64,000 nucleotides of DNA, from positions 1,178,001 to 1,242,000 of the forward strand of contig JAGTJL010000007.1 in the NCBI GenBank assembly GCA_020746875.1, in the 5' to 3' direction. Under the pieces are notes generated by a model. That model saw only the letters and a program-made list of their open reading frames with translations. It searched no databases and was not told where the DNA came from. The stretch is from Rhexocercosporidium sp. MPI-PUGE-AT-0058 (taxonomy: Eukaryota > Ascomycota > Leotiomycetes > Helotiales). Shown one piece after another: positions 1-11,603 of the stretch; position 1 is the stretch's first letter, and each line of letters opens with the position of its first letter. The translations under genes and the position numbers were made by a program.

Positions 1-221
1 TTTGTTTCTCTGTTGAGTCGTATCAACAACACCTCCTCAAAAATTCAATGGAACCTCTTACTCCTAACCTTTGGGGATACGGGAGGGGATTTATAGTGAG
101 TAGGTGTTGGAGATCTTTCTTTGTTTCTCTACTCATCTATGGCTATTCTATCGAATTTAAAAAAAGTGGAAAAGATAATGGAAAGGTATCTGCAAGCAAG
201 CCAGCTTATCCCAGGAAATTG

Positions 222-253
<32 letters not shown>

Positions 254-1301
254 GGGGGGGGGGGCAAGAGAGATATTCCTTACTTTCTGCTTTTGTGGGC
301 GATTTTATTGGTGTTTTGAGCTTTTGTATTGTCTTTACTCCTACTCCTCCCTTCTGGTTACTCTTCTTTCCATTCTTCTTTCCATTCCTCTCCTACTCAA
401 ATACATCTGACACGTACCAACTCTATTCTGATCTATTAAAGTACATTCTATGTGGTTGTTGGATCGTTAGGTTTTGAGGGACGTGGTGATGAGGGAGGAG
501 GTGGTGAGGCGGGTTGGTTGAGCTGCTTGCTTGCTTGCTTGGGCTTTTGATGCAAGGCGGTTGCTTATTTGGATATACGTAGAGGGGAGAAATGAGATCC
601 GATGTCTCCTATGTTTTACTTGTTGGGTGTTGTGATGGGAGTGGGGTGGTGGTTATGGGGAGAGAGGAGAGGATTTTGTGAAGATGGGGAGGGGAGAAGC
701 ATTTGCTGAGGTGGACTTGGGTAGGTCGAGGGGGATAATTTGTGAGGGGAGGGTTATTTATGGGAGGGGGAAGGCTTTGATGGAGTACATACTCTTGAGA
801 GGGTTAAGGATGTGCTTTGTTGGTGTAGACAATGGCGTTGTTGATGGAGGTTATGGACAAAGAGGGAGCTCTGCATAATGCATTTCATTTACTTGGAGGA
901 AGTATGCCAGGAAGTGATGAGGAGAGCGGCCGAAGCCAAAACTCTTTGCATGATTTCTCGCCAAGTGTCAAGTCATAAAGCGATTCTGGAACTGATGATG
1001 GGAATGCCCCAGCCTTACTTACAGGACGGAGGTACAGAAAGCCTGTAGTGAAGCGAAGCGCCCTGCTGAGGCTGGACCCTTTTGTGGCGTTGTTTCTCCA
1101 CGATTACAGGTGTGCTGTGAGCGCCACGAATTCTCCTGCCTTGGCTATTTTCAGCTGAAAGTAGAAATCTTCCGGGGCTGTGTACTAGAACTTAAATATT
1201 AGTGAGAATGCTCATTAGGGGATGTTCACATTCTCTCCACTTTCTCATCATCCTTTTCGAACATTTGAAATTCTCCGCTCTCTCATCCTTCTTATCGAAC
1301 G
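1..1301. other. Non-coding, low-complexity DNA
   Basis: I see no convincing gene. The stretch holds a (GA)n tract near 228-240 that runs into about 24 consecutive G (about 241-264), T/C-rich and G-rich blocks around 300-880, and GCTT repeats near 525-540. Short open frames here are of biased composition and match no family I know. The long G run is a place where an assembly length could be wrong. Confidence 0.6.
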
Positions 1302-3069
1302 ATGTCACATATGGGAAACCAACAGCCCAATGCAACAGTTCAGCCTGCTCGGTTTTCAACCGAAACAGATTGTACGGCTGTGGAGTGTTTTAAGTACGAA
1401 GATGAAGAAGATGTTGAAATGACAGAGGCGACGCTGAGCGAAGCATCTTTGCCTGATTGGCTCTCCAAGGTTTGTTGATTTCGTGTTTCTAATGATGGTC
1501 TAGGCTCATGATGCAGACGAAGAGTAGACCTTCGACTCAGCCATCGCGGCGAGTCAAGCATGGTCTCAGGATCATGTAAGTAATCCATATGCCAGTTTTA
1601 GTAATGCCCCGACTGGACCTTCTATTTCTTGTGCTTACTGTTAGTTATAGAGTTGCGAGATTTAGCCCGAATCCGACGACTGGATGGAGTCTTTCGCTTA
1701 GTAACTTAGTGTGGCTTTTGATCTGATCCAAAAACACTTCGGCTTGCATGAGCTGTTTATGGCCAATTTGATACTTCCAATCACGCTAGCCTTTACATAT
1801 TCTCCCGTAGGAAGGACTGAGTCGCGCTCAGGTGGTTCGTATTCCACCCATCAGCAAGACTCAACGATTTCGTGAGTGATGTTGAGAACGAACTGAAGAT
1901 CCAATAGCAGTCCTCTTCGTCAATCTCGACCATTTCGGGCAAATTTCCTTGATACACGATCCAGACACCAAGATCACTTATGGTTTGTTAGTCTTGGGAA
2001 GCATGCACTTGCCAAGTGCCATTGCGGGAGATTTCTTGCGCTCTCAGCTCAAGGTGTATAGCCACCCACTCCTCCTCTTGATTCGTGTCCTTGACCAAGA
2101 GATCAACCTTCGTTTTAGTAACATGGCCTTGGTGATCATTGAGATCGATAAAATTCAATATGTGACTGGTCAGTATCAAAAAAATTCCAGGTCCATAACA
2201 GACGTCTTACTACTTGATTTCACGGAAATCACAAGATCACTGAATTTCTTCGCCGAGACTTCAGCTTCTGCCATATTCAGGCTGAAACGATGTTCTTTGG
2301 CGCTTTCGATCTTCGAGACTTGGAATGCCTCCCTGTCGAGACCCGACTCTGTTGACCAGGACAAGGATAAGTCTTCAGAGGGTCAGACCGGCATACTTGA
2401 GAAGTTAGAATATGTCCGTAATACTATTAATGGAGGGATAAGTATAGGCGAACTTGCAGAGAAGCGTATCGAAATATATCGGCAATTAGTAAGTCTACCA
2501 TGACCTGAATCGGAATACACTTCTATCACACGAGGGATCGTGTACTGACGACGATTGCAAACAGATCTACCAACTCATGGCCCAGAAAGATTCGCGAGCT
2601 AACATTGAGCTTGCCAAAAGCTCGGCTGCCATCGCCAAAGCAGCCAAGGACGATAGTGCCGTGATGCGGCAGATAGCACTCGAAACGAAGAGGGACAGTT
2701 CTGCAATGAAGACTATCGCTATGCTGACCATGGTTTTCCTTCCTGCAACGTCAATCGCGGTATGTCTCTCCCAGCCCACCTTTCAACGCAGTCCAACTTT
2801 GCAGCAGCTGACGTGTGTGTGTGCCTATGCAGGCCATCTTCGCAATGCCCGTCATCGAATGGGATAGTTGGGACAGCAAACTTACAGGGCTCTCGCTGTA
2901 TTGGGTGGTTACGCTGCCTTTGACCCTTGTTGTCTTCATGATCTGGGGCGGAGCTACTGTTTTGCCTTGGAGGAGTTGGCTCGCCAAGAAAAAGGGGGGA
3001 AATAAAACCAAGCAGAATGACGAAGAGATGGACGAGCTTGATGGAAATGGCAGGGTTCCCGTGGGGTAA
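1302..3069 (+). CDS. CorA-like two-TM fungal membrane protein, 5' half probably broken
   Basis: The 3' half is clear: residues FSNMALVIIEIDKIQYVTGQ, then a long helical stretch (AQKDSRANIELAKSS) and the family hallmark SSAMKTIAMLTMVFLPATSI followed by two membrane segments (the second WVVTLPLTLVVFMIW), as in fungal proteins related to CorA magnesium channels. Introns 2489-2564 and 2760-2832 keep the frame. The upstream part starts at ATG 1302 (MSHMGNQQPNATVQP) and reads through ELRDLARIRRLDGVFRL, but near 1700-1725 an in-frame TAG and a one-base shift separate this from DLIQKHFGLHELFMANLI. I could not bridge that with a normal intron. Either the gene is decaying or the base calls are wrong. 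The canonical GMN filter motif of true CorA channels is not seen, so transport is not claimed. Confidence 0.6.
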
Positions 3070-3257
3070 GTATAATTGAGGCGACTCGATTGAATGTTCT
3101 AGTTAATGTGAAGCTGTGAGCTTATTATGTATGGATTCTCCAACCCCCCTTCGCTTTACTTTGACAGCCGCACCTCAGTACATACGAAGAGCGTTTACAA
3201 CACCAAAGCCTCACTGAACTCCAACGTAAAACATCCCTTACAAGAAGAAGAGAATGT

Positions 3258-3859
3258 TCAAGTCAAAACAGCAAAAGCACCCACAACTCCACCAACAAAC
3301 GGCAACAGACTCCTCACCCCATTCAACCTTGCCCACCTCTCCAGCAGCCCCCTAACCTCATCCTCTCCCTCTCTGTCCTTCCCATCCCCCTCACTCAACC
3401 CGATCAAGCTTTCATTCACCCCCCTCATAACCAGCACCGTAAACGGCGCAATGCCCACCGTCAAAAGCGCCGCTAGACCATACATTGCCACGACGTTTCG
3501 GGGTCCGCCAGTGCGTGATTTGAATGCGAGGTAGGCGAAGGAGGAGGCTATTACGGCTGAGATGGGACGGTTTTGCGCTTTCCCTAGTTCGTAGGTGTGC
3601 CGCCATTGGAGGGCGAGGGTACGAGAGGAAAGGGGGGTGGATTGACTTTGGGATTGGGACTGGGTTTGGGAGTTGAGGAGGGTAGGGATTGTGATTAGGG
3701 AGAGGGATGCGATGTTGCCTGGCGACGAGGGTTAATTGCGACGGTTTAGAGGGTTGAATAGTGTTTGGAGGTAAGATGGAAGAATATACCTGAGAGCCAA
3801 GCAGCTCCTCCAAGACCAATGACTTGAGCGATGCAGATGGATGTCCAGGCTGTTGCCAT
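3258..3859 (-). CDS. DUF1772 (anthrone-oxygenase-like) membrane protein
   Basis: Two exons on the minus strand (3790-3859 and 3258-3718, intron 71 nt) give 176 residues. The protein starts MATAWTSICIAQVIGLGGAA and has about four hydrophobic segments: N-terminal, SAVIASSFAYLAF, AMYGLAALLTVGIAPFTVLV and LLPFVGGVVGAFAVL at the C-terminus. The order and the WxxxYxxGK segment (WRHTYELGKAQNRPISA) fit the DUF1772 family, some members of which oxidise anthrones in aromatic polyketide pathways (for example HypC). No polyketide synthase is nearby, so the substrate is open. It converges with the CorA-like gene (189 bp between stops). Confidence 0.8.
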
Positions 3860-4718
3860 TTCGAGTGATTTTGAGTGGTTTCGAGATTTGATTCTTCTGT
3901 TATATTCTTTCTTTGTCGTTTGCGACGATTTGATCTGATTTGATCTGAGCCTGATTTTAAGAGATAAATGGGATAGATTTGGTTTGATTGTTGAAGTCGT
4001 GATTGAAACGGCTTGACGTCGAATATAAACACGTCCCTCGCCTACAGCCTACAATCCGGACATCTACTTCGTTGCAGGGGTAATAGTTGTCAAAGCAGGC
4101 GGTGCTGATCTAAACTTAAGTAAGGAATAATGCTCAGAATTTGGAAACCCTATTGGACAGTTTCCCTTGTTATCAACGAACTCTCTAGAATTCTTGGCTA
4201 CACTCCAGATCTCCATCTCGGACAACTCTAAATTCCCGTCCAATTATTCTCATTGGTGTGTGGTGTTACTAGTGGCGCCATCTTACATTGAATTTGGACT
4301 CTCGCTTACCTCCACCCCCGAGTTGTTAGCTTCGGACTCTAAATTGTCCGCTGGACTTCCAAGTGGCACAGGGCTCGGATAGCTTGAAATGTGCGCGTTT
4401 CAATTGGGAGGTAGGAGGAGGGGATGTTGGGATTCCGATGGTGGTTTTCTTCTGAAGATTTGTTGCAGCACGGTAATTTTGTCTTGCGAGACTTTAATGA
4501 GGCGCGTGAGAGCGGACTATTGATCGGGGAGCTGCGCTGCTGTGCCGTGTTTGCTGAAGTTCGGGGTCAGCTCACAATCAGGCTGTTGATACATATTGAG
4601 TCGAGTCGTCTTTCGTTGTCAGTTTAATGTAGCACAAGTCACACACATAACCGATCGATTCTTTCATCTTTAAAATTCTACTCTACTTCGCCAATCTCAC
4701 ACAATTTCGTGTTTGACA
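3860..4718. other. Divergent intergenic region between DUF1772 gene and MCR1
   Basis: No gene recognised. The stretch lies between two divergently read starts and should hold both promoters. T/C-rich sequence lies just before the MCR1 start (about 4650-4710). Short open frames inside have no recognisable family features. Confidence 0.5.
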
Positions 4719-5720
4719 ATGGCCGCACGAGCGATATTCCGCACTCAAAGACCAGTAGCTGTTGCTGCTGGCCTCCTAGGCGCAACAGGAGTCGGGCTTT
4801 GGGTTGCGAAGTCATATTTCACCAATAATGCATTTGCAGAGTCTCCAGAACCACCAACTGTATTCTCAAGTTGGTTTGGCCAGTCTTTAAAACTAGGAAG
4901 TTCAGAAGTCGTAAATCACAACACGAAACGACTGCGATTTGAGTTTCCAAACGAAGATGCTCGGAGTGGGCTGGTTCTGACTTGTACGTTACTCTGGCCA
5001 CGAAGTTCAAACAAGAGCTGTTGTTGACATTGCAAAGCTGCCGTTCTGGTGATGACCTGGCCAAAAGGAAAGATGTTCCCTACTGTGAGACCATATACAC
5101 CTGTTAGTTCACTACGTAAGTTCCTAAACCAGATTTCAAGAAGAAATGTATTAAACAAAACTCTAGACCAACGCGGAGCCATCGACCTCCTCGTCAAGAA
5201 ATACCCCAACGGAAAAGCAAGCACATACCTGCACTCCCTCTCCCCAGGAGACACGCTCTACTTTCTCGGCTCCCTCAAGAGCTACTACTGGACACCCAAT
5301 AGACACCCCCAAATTACGCTCATAGCAGGTGGAGCTGGTATAACACCCATGTACCAGCTCATCCAAGGGATCCTCCACAACCCATCGGACAAGACGAGAA
5401 TCACGCTCGTCTTTGGCATTAATAGTGAGGCCGACGTGCTTTTCAAAGAGGAGTTTGAGGAATTTGAGAGGGAGTTCGGGAGAGAGAGGTTTAGGGCTGT
5501 TTATGCCATTAGTGGGACGGGAATGGAGAAGGGGAGAGAGATAAGGAGGGGGTATGTGACGAGGGAGTTGTTGGAGCGGGAAGTTGGGAGGGCGGAGGAT
5601 GGGAATAAGGTTTTTGTGTGTGGACCGCCAGGGATGGAGAGTTCGTTGCTGGGGAGGAGAGGGAAAGGTGGGATTTTAGAGGAGTTGGGGTATAGGAAGG
5701 AGCAGGTTCATCGGTTTTAG
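4719..5720 (+). CDS. MCR1: NADH-cytochrome b5 reductase, mitochondrial type
   Basis: Three exons (4719-4983, 5038-5115, 5167-5720) encode 298 residues, the usual size for Mcr1. The N-terminus MAARAIFRTQRPVAVAAG leads into a hydrophobic anchor (GLLGATGVGLWVAKSY), as in the outer-membrane / intermembrane-space enzyme. The FAD-binding motif is RPYTPVS (spans intron 2), the NADH-binding motifs are GGAGITPMYQ and CGPPGM near the C-terminus, and the protein ends in aromatic VHRF as family members do (..F). It passes electrons from NADH to cytochrome b5 and supports sterol and fatty acid desaturation. ATG 4719 was chosen because it gives the anchor; an upstream in-frame TTG exists at 4713. Confidence 0.93.
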
Positions 5721-6599
5721 GTTTAGGTTTAGGATTAGTGTTTTGGTGTTCTGGACATCAGGAAAGGGCTGATTTAGATTGGGAGAGGTCTGTAGCGTAT
5801 ATAGGTGCAAGAGAGGCTTGTTTTACAAAATTGAATACACTTGAAAACCAAAAGTGGTTTCAATCCTGATAACCCTATATGCTCCTGCTGAAGAGTTTGA
5901 AAGCCGGAGGGAAGAGAGGGAAGAGAGGGAAGAATCAAATGCGTTAATAACATAGGTGATGCAGGTACCGCATGTAATGAGCCAGCCTGTGTTCTAATTG
6001 CATCGACAGTACGGCAAGAAGAGGATCCACATTATTCAAAAAATACGAAATTCAAAGAAAGACAAAAATATATCTTCACGTCGTCGCCGCTAATCTATGG
6101 GTGGCACGATCTGCCGCTCGATCCCCGCGGGGCCAGGCTCAAAGCAGCAGGTCCCTGTGCAGGCACCCCAATCAGGCTTTAGTCCTGGAACGATCCCTGA
6201 GATCAGCGTCATTTGTGCATCAAACACCTTCTGGATGTGGGCGTGGGAGCGGGGAGAACATCATTGTACTGTAGTATTGTCGATTGCGAAGGCTCCAGCA
6301 ATCAACCAGGGCAGCCAAGGGTGGGATATGGCGAACAATTGACGATCATGGACTGCCGGTGGAATATATAAGCTTCTTTCTCCCCAGCTAGGCGTGGAGT
6401 TGGAGCGATGGCTGTAGCACAAAACGAGAAGTTCTTGGGGCCGCGATAATGTGAGTGTTGATCCCAGCCTGTGCCCCGATGTAAACATCGCACTCGGAGC
6501 TTCTAGTGCGACCATGGAGGGTGCTAACATGATTTGAAGCTGTGGAACTCTTTGCACTTCCTCAGATACATTATCAGGTACCTGATTGACAGCTTCAAG
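5721..6599. other. Intergenic region, MCR1 3' flank and S28 peptidase promoter
   Basis: No gene recognised. A short tandem GGGAAGAGA repeat lies at about 5908-5935. ORFs over the 3' half are shadows with no family features. Confidence 0.5.
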
Positions 6600-8389
6600 A
6601 TGGTCAAGAAGCTCAGCGCTCTCTGTGCGGTGTTGGGGCTCGTCGGCGCTTCCTTTGCTGCTGCGCCGATGAGGGCAATTGAACAGAAATTGCGGGTAGG
6701 ACAACCTCCCAAGGCAGACCTAGATTATCGGGACTGACCGAGCAATCCAGAGAACGACAATCTCGAACCGTGCCATACACAAGCGCGAAGACACCGACCC
6801 ATCTCTCCTCTACCCAGCCTACAATCTCTCCGTGCCTATCGACCACTTCCACAACGATTCACTCTACGAACCGCACTCTGACGAGAAGTTCAACCTGCGA
6901 TACTGGTTCGATGCTACATACTACAAAGATGGCGGGCCTGTGATCGTGCTACAGTCTGGAGAGACGGACGGTGTGGGGCGATTGGGGTTCCTGCAGAAAG
7001 GACTTCTACATGATCTGGCGGTAGCTACAAATGGTATTGGAGTTGTGCTTGAACATCGATACTATGGGACGAGTTTTCCAACACAGAATCTGTCGACGGA
7101 GAGTTTACGCTTCTTGACTACAGACCAGGCTCTTGCAGATCAGGCGTACTTCGCGCAAAATGTCGTCTATGCTGGATTGGAAGATAAGAACCTCACTGCT
7201 CCGAACACGGCATATCTTGCATATGGCGGAAGTTATGCTGGGGCATTTGTTGCTTTCTTAAGGAAGCTGTATCCTGATATTTACTGGGGTAGGTCTTTGG
7301 CAAATTCGATACAGTGCTCGTTGCTAACCAATAACAGGTGCTATCTCGTCTAGTGGAGTGACAGAAGCAATCTGGGATTATTGGACTTACTGGGAGCCCA
7401 TCCGCTGGTATGCTGACCAGCAATGTATCGAATACCAACAGAAGGTTTTCGATTTAGTGGACAACATCATCATCCGCCAGAATAATTCCGATACAATAGC
7501 AGAGTTGAAGGCCGCCTTCGGGTTACCAAACGTCACTTATGACAATGATTTTGCGTCAACTTTAGCAAACGGTATTTCAACATGGCAAGGGAAAAATTGG
7601 GATCCGGAGCTGAATGATCCCTCATTTGATCTCTACTGCGGGAATCTTACCTCTACCGACTTGATTTACCCAACCTCTAAAGGACTCATCGGCACCGTGC
7701 AAGACCTTATCAAGAAAGGTGGATATGAATCGGAAGTCGAGAAGCTCACTCCCCCGATTCTAAATTGGATCGGTTGGTTGGCACAATATGTGGTGGATGA
7801 CTGTGAAGATTCCCAAGATGCCTGCTTTGGATATCACAACATCACCCACTACGAGCAAGATGACATCACTCAAGACTGGAGATCATGGCCATATCAATAC
7901 TGCACTCAGTGGGGTTACCTGCAGACTGGATCCGGCTTCCCGGACGACATCCTTCCCCTCATTTCTCGTACCAGCGATCTTGAGTACAATTCTCTCGTCT
8001 GCAAATACGCATTCAATATCACCACACCCCCAGACGTAGAAGCCATCAACAAATACGGAGGCTTCGGTATTTCTTACCCACGCCTGGCAATTATCGACGG
8101 TGAACAAGATCCTTGGAGACCAGCTACTCCCCACGCCTCTCCCTTCAATACCACTGCTGTCAACAGGACAGATACCATCAGCGAGCCTTTCTCTATGATT
8201 GCAGGAGCTGTGCATCATTGGGATGAGAATGGATTGTTTGCGAACCAGACGGTGGATTATCCACCGGACTTCTTGCCACCGACAACGGTGAGGGATGTGC
8301 AGGCGCAGGAGATTATGTTTGTGATGGCGTGGATGCAGGAATGGCAGTTGGAGAAGATGATTAGGGAGTATGATGAGTTGAAGTCGTAG
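6600..8389 (+). CDS. Secreted serine peptidase, family S28
   Basis: Three exons (6600-6695, 6751-7288, 7338-8389) encode 561 residues. Residues 1-22 are a signal peptide (MVKKLSALCAVLGLVGASFA). The S28 nucleophile motif GGSYAG puts Ser at residue 193; the Asp region is IDGEQDPWR and the His region GAVHHWDENG, in the expected order. Upstream PVIVLQSGETDG and LEHRYYGTSFP are also typical. Many NxT/NxS sites fit a secreted protein. The family (PF05577) cleaves after proline; fungal members act outside the cell at acid pH. The gene stands alone with no linked pathway. Confidence 0.92.
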
Positions 8390-9525
8390 AGCTTTGGATG
8401 ATAATGACGAGATATTGGAAATATTCTTCGGCAGGCTGCAAGTCTCATGATTCTTACATAAAGTTCAGGACATTGACATTCGCGTAATTAGCATGAAATA
8501 ATCTTATCACACGATTGAGAAATTCGATATCGCTTGATTATAATGCGTAGTCGTTTTAGTGATACCTGGAACGCATATACATGTACTCCCCTTATTGGAC
8601 TCTTTAGTGGAATAATCATACCATTATGAGCTCTTCTCATCGCATCCTACTCAAATAAAACCACACATTGAATGATATAACCCCGTTTCTTCAATATAGG
8701 CGATCACAGCGGGGTAGAGTAAGAAAAGAGAAAGTTTTTTTTCTTAGTTGGTTTGCGTCATTTGTTTACTTTTGGTGACGCCGCAAATTGTCACCGAACT
8801 CGAGAAACTTGCGAAACTTGCGAGAAACTGCGACTTGCAACAAAACCTCGCTTAATTAACATTTTCAGTAAGCTAAGAGACAGCATGTGACTAGTGCATA
8901 GATATTTTTTTTTTTTAGCTTAGTTTTGAGAATTAGATTCTTGGTTTAACGAGCTGGATCATAGACTGCATTATTGTGATCTATGTCTATTTCTTATAAT
9001 AGATTCAGAGGCTACTTGATGGGGGTTTGATTCGGATTTTGGGGTTGTGGCTGGTATCACGTTTTCTGGATTAGTGGGGAACTGTAGGTGCCCTGACGGA
9101 GAGGAGGCGTTGATGCGGCCCCCCTTTTCACGTTGGAAATATCCTCAATAAGCAGCAACACCATTACCTTTTGGTTTGTCTCAGCTTCCGTTTGGAGCTG
9201 AATTTGTCTCCGTAGTTACAAGTACGTTTTTCTCGTGACTAAAGGTAATTTTTTTGCCGCCTCCCAGGCAAGTGTGAATAAGGGACTTGCTTTTTCGATC
9301 TGCTTCATCTCCTTTTGCTCACAAATGCCCTATACGCCGATTCGATTTCGAGGCCTGGGTCTAACAACGCATCTGAGCACTGCAGATGATAGCTCCAACT
9401 TTCAAATATTTTAAGAGAACAGCTAAAGGAGACTGGTAACGTTCACTTGTATTGATCTTTCAGGCTGAAGAAAGTCATATGAGCTTTTGCTGGCTTTCCC
9501 TAAACTGCCATAACCTACCTACCTA
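8390..9525. other. AT-rich intergenic region
   Basis: Between convergent genes (S28 peptidase and the broken methyltransferase). It contains poly-T runs near 8736-8745 and 8906-8918 and GAAACTTGCGA direct repeats around 8803-8830. No gene recognised. Confidence 0.5.
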
Positions 9526-11010
9526 TCACTCCTTCAACATAGTCTCAATAACAGCCTCACTCCCACTCCCCTCAATTCTCCAAATCTTCACAATCTCGAT
9601 ACCTAAGCTCCCTAGCAAAGTCCGACACTGCCTTTCCGTCCTCTCGATGGCATTGAAATAAGTCATCATCGTCATTTCTAACATTGTAGGGTGGAGATTC
9701 GCTTCTACGTTCGGCAGAACCTGCTCGTTGATCAGGAGACGCGAATAGCCCGGCTTCATCGCCTTCACAGTATTACTGAGGAATTTCAAACAAGCTTCGT
9801 CGGGCCAGTCGTGGCAGATAACACGGAACAGGTAGAACTTCGCACCTGAAGGAGGTCAAAACTAGGAAGCTGGAAGAAGGAGACTGAAGAAGGGATGGAG
9901 TGTCCTTACCAACAACAGGCTGCGGAGTAAAGAAATCATACTCCACCTTCTCGATCCCATTCAACGGATCCTTATTCCCCCTCACCACCTCCGGCAAGTC
10001 CATCAACACGACCCTCCCCGAAACATCAGGACATCTCTCCCGGAACAACTTGACATCATGCCCGAGATTCCTTCCAACATCAACAAGCGTCACGGCGTCT
10101 TCAGTCGTACTTAAGCCGCTTACTTGGGTTGAGACGGGGAAGTAGTCGAGCCAGCGAGGAGTTCCGTCTTTACGACCACGCATGTAGATGAGGAAGTCTT
10201 GGTGGAGAGATGGGCGCTCGTTCCAGAAAGGTCTAGAAATCGCTGCCAGTGGCGTATTCTATGGCTGTTTTTCCTGACGGGAGGAACTGGGTGTCGCGGT
10301 ACTATTCTGGGAGTTTGGCGTAGGTGGGAACGATGGTGTCGTGTCTGGATGGGGGTGTTGGTAGGGCAAGATCATGGCTTTGAGTATAGGTTGCTGGATC
10401 AGGAGGACGGTTCTTTTGAGTGGATGTGGTTAAAAAAATAAGGGGGGGGTTACATGAACCGGACTCCGCTTGTCCATGTTGCTGATGCGAGGGCTTCTGT
10501 TGTTGCACTGGCGCTGTATTGCTCTTCGCCCGTTTCGTCCACGATGTCCATTACGGTTAGAACTCGCATGACACGGACTACCAGATAAATTAGCTTAAAA
10601 TTTCTCTTGAATTCTCTCTACTAGATCCAGACAGTATTGATCAGAATATTACAGTGGAATTCTTACCAACTAACAACTTATCAGCACCACATTTCACAGC
10701 CAGCTCATCGGCACTCATCTCCTGCCCCTCCACCAGAGCATGTGGCAAACCCATCTCAACTGCTAGTCTGACGGTTGCATTTTGTACGGTCTAGTTCCCG
10801 TCAGAAGACATCATTCATGAACCGAGAACTCACACGACCTCAACTGACCTGATAAAGCACTCTCCTCAGCCGCTCAGCAGGAGGTTCAGCCACTCGATTC
10901 AATTTCCGTATCGCTCTGATCAACTGTAGATTGTCGCCTCCACCCTTCCCAGATGCAACGGCTTTAGCGGCGACCTGCACTTGTTGGACTAGTCCGAGGA
11001 GAGATGGCAT
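9526..11010 (-). pseudogene. O-methyltransferase (plant/fungal PF00891 type), disrupted
   Basis: On the minus strand ATG 11008-11010 opens a clear methyltransferase: a helical N-terminal dimerisation part (exon 10849-11010), exon 10667-10790 (ATVRLAVEMGLPHALVEG), exon from 10577 (RVLTVMDIVDETGEEQYSA), then the SAM-binding part TLVDVGRNLGHDVKLFRERC, VVLMDLPEVV and, after an intron near 9847-9910, the catalytic His segment VICHDWPDEACLKFL. In the middle (about 10220-10460) the frame holds two in-frame TAG codons, after TYAKLPE and after ATGSDF, followed by a one-base shift before FWNERPSLHQDF. Both ends are well preserved, so decay is recent or the bases are wrong. Substrate unknown. Confidence 0.7.
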
Positions 11011-11603
11011 ATTCTTAGGTTTTAATCTATGAGTTTGTTGAGATATGAGTACCGGCTAGTTACTGTTCTCAAGTGAAGTAGATATTGTTTGATCAAAGTT
11101 CAGGCTATAAAACTAGTGCATGCAGAGCTGATGTGGACACAGTCGAGAACCAGGAACGGATCCATCTCAGCCTTCCATGTACTTACCAATAGTTAATATG
11201 TTGTACACAGAGTCGGAGTTCGTGGTTGGAGTGCATCGTGCATGCGGACATCCGGGTTGTTTTCTGGCCTGCGTACGTACATTAGCAGGGATCTCGATAC
11301 AGTACGTAGGCGGAGTCCGGTACTTCCCATCTTCTCCAGCAAATGAACGACTTTTTGTAAATCATGTGTACTTGTGTCATATCGGCATTGTTCATCTCTT
11401 GATGGAGTTGGTCTTGGTTGACATAAGGGTTCTTATTCCCGTCCACAAAATTTGCTCTTTATACTTGGCTTCAAGATGAGATGTGGCTACTACACTGCCA
11501 ATTTATGTATAGATCCTCGACCCAACCAAGGATTACCTCGTCTAATTACCTCCCAACCAACAATACCACGACGCCAAAACTCCCTTCATGCAAATCAACC
11601 CCA
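11011..11603. other. Intergenic region
   Basis: Lies between the methyltransferase start and the desaturase stop. A 100-codon open frame on the plus strand has no family features and I treat it as chance. Confidence 0.5.

Noticed and set aside
678..878. Gly/Arg-rich 66-codon frame near the left edge
   Set aside because: Purine-rich low-complexity DNA, no family features, no sensible gene context.
11177..11479. 100-codon plus-strand frame between methyltransferase and desaturase
   Set aside because: No domain, odd composition, no splice partner.
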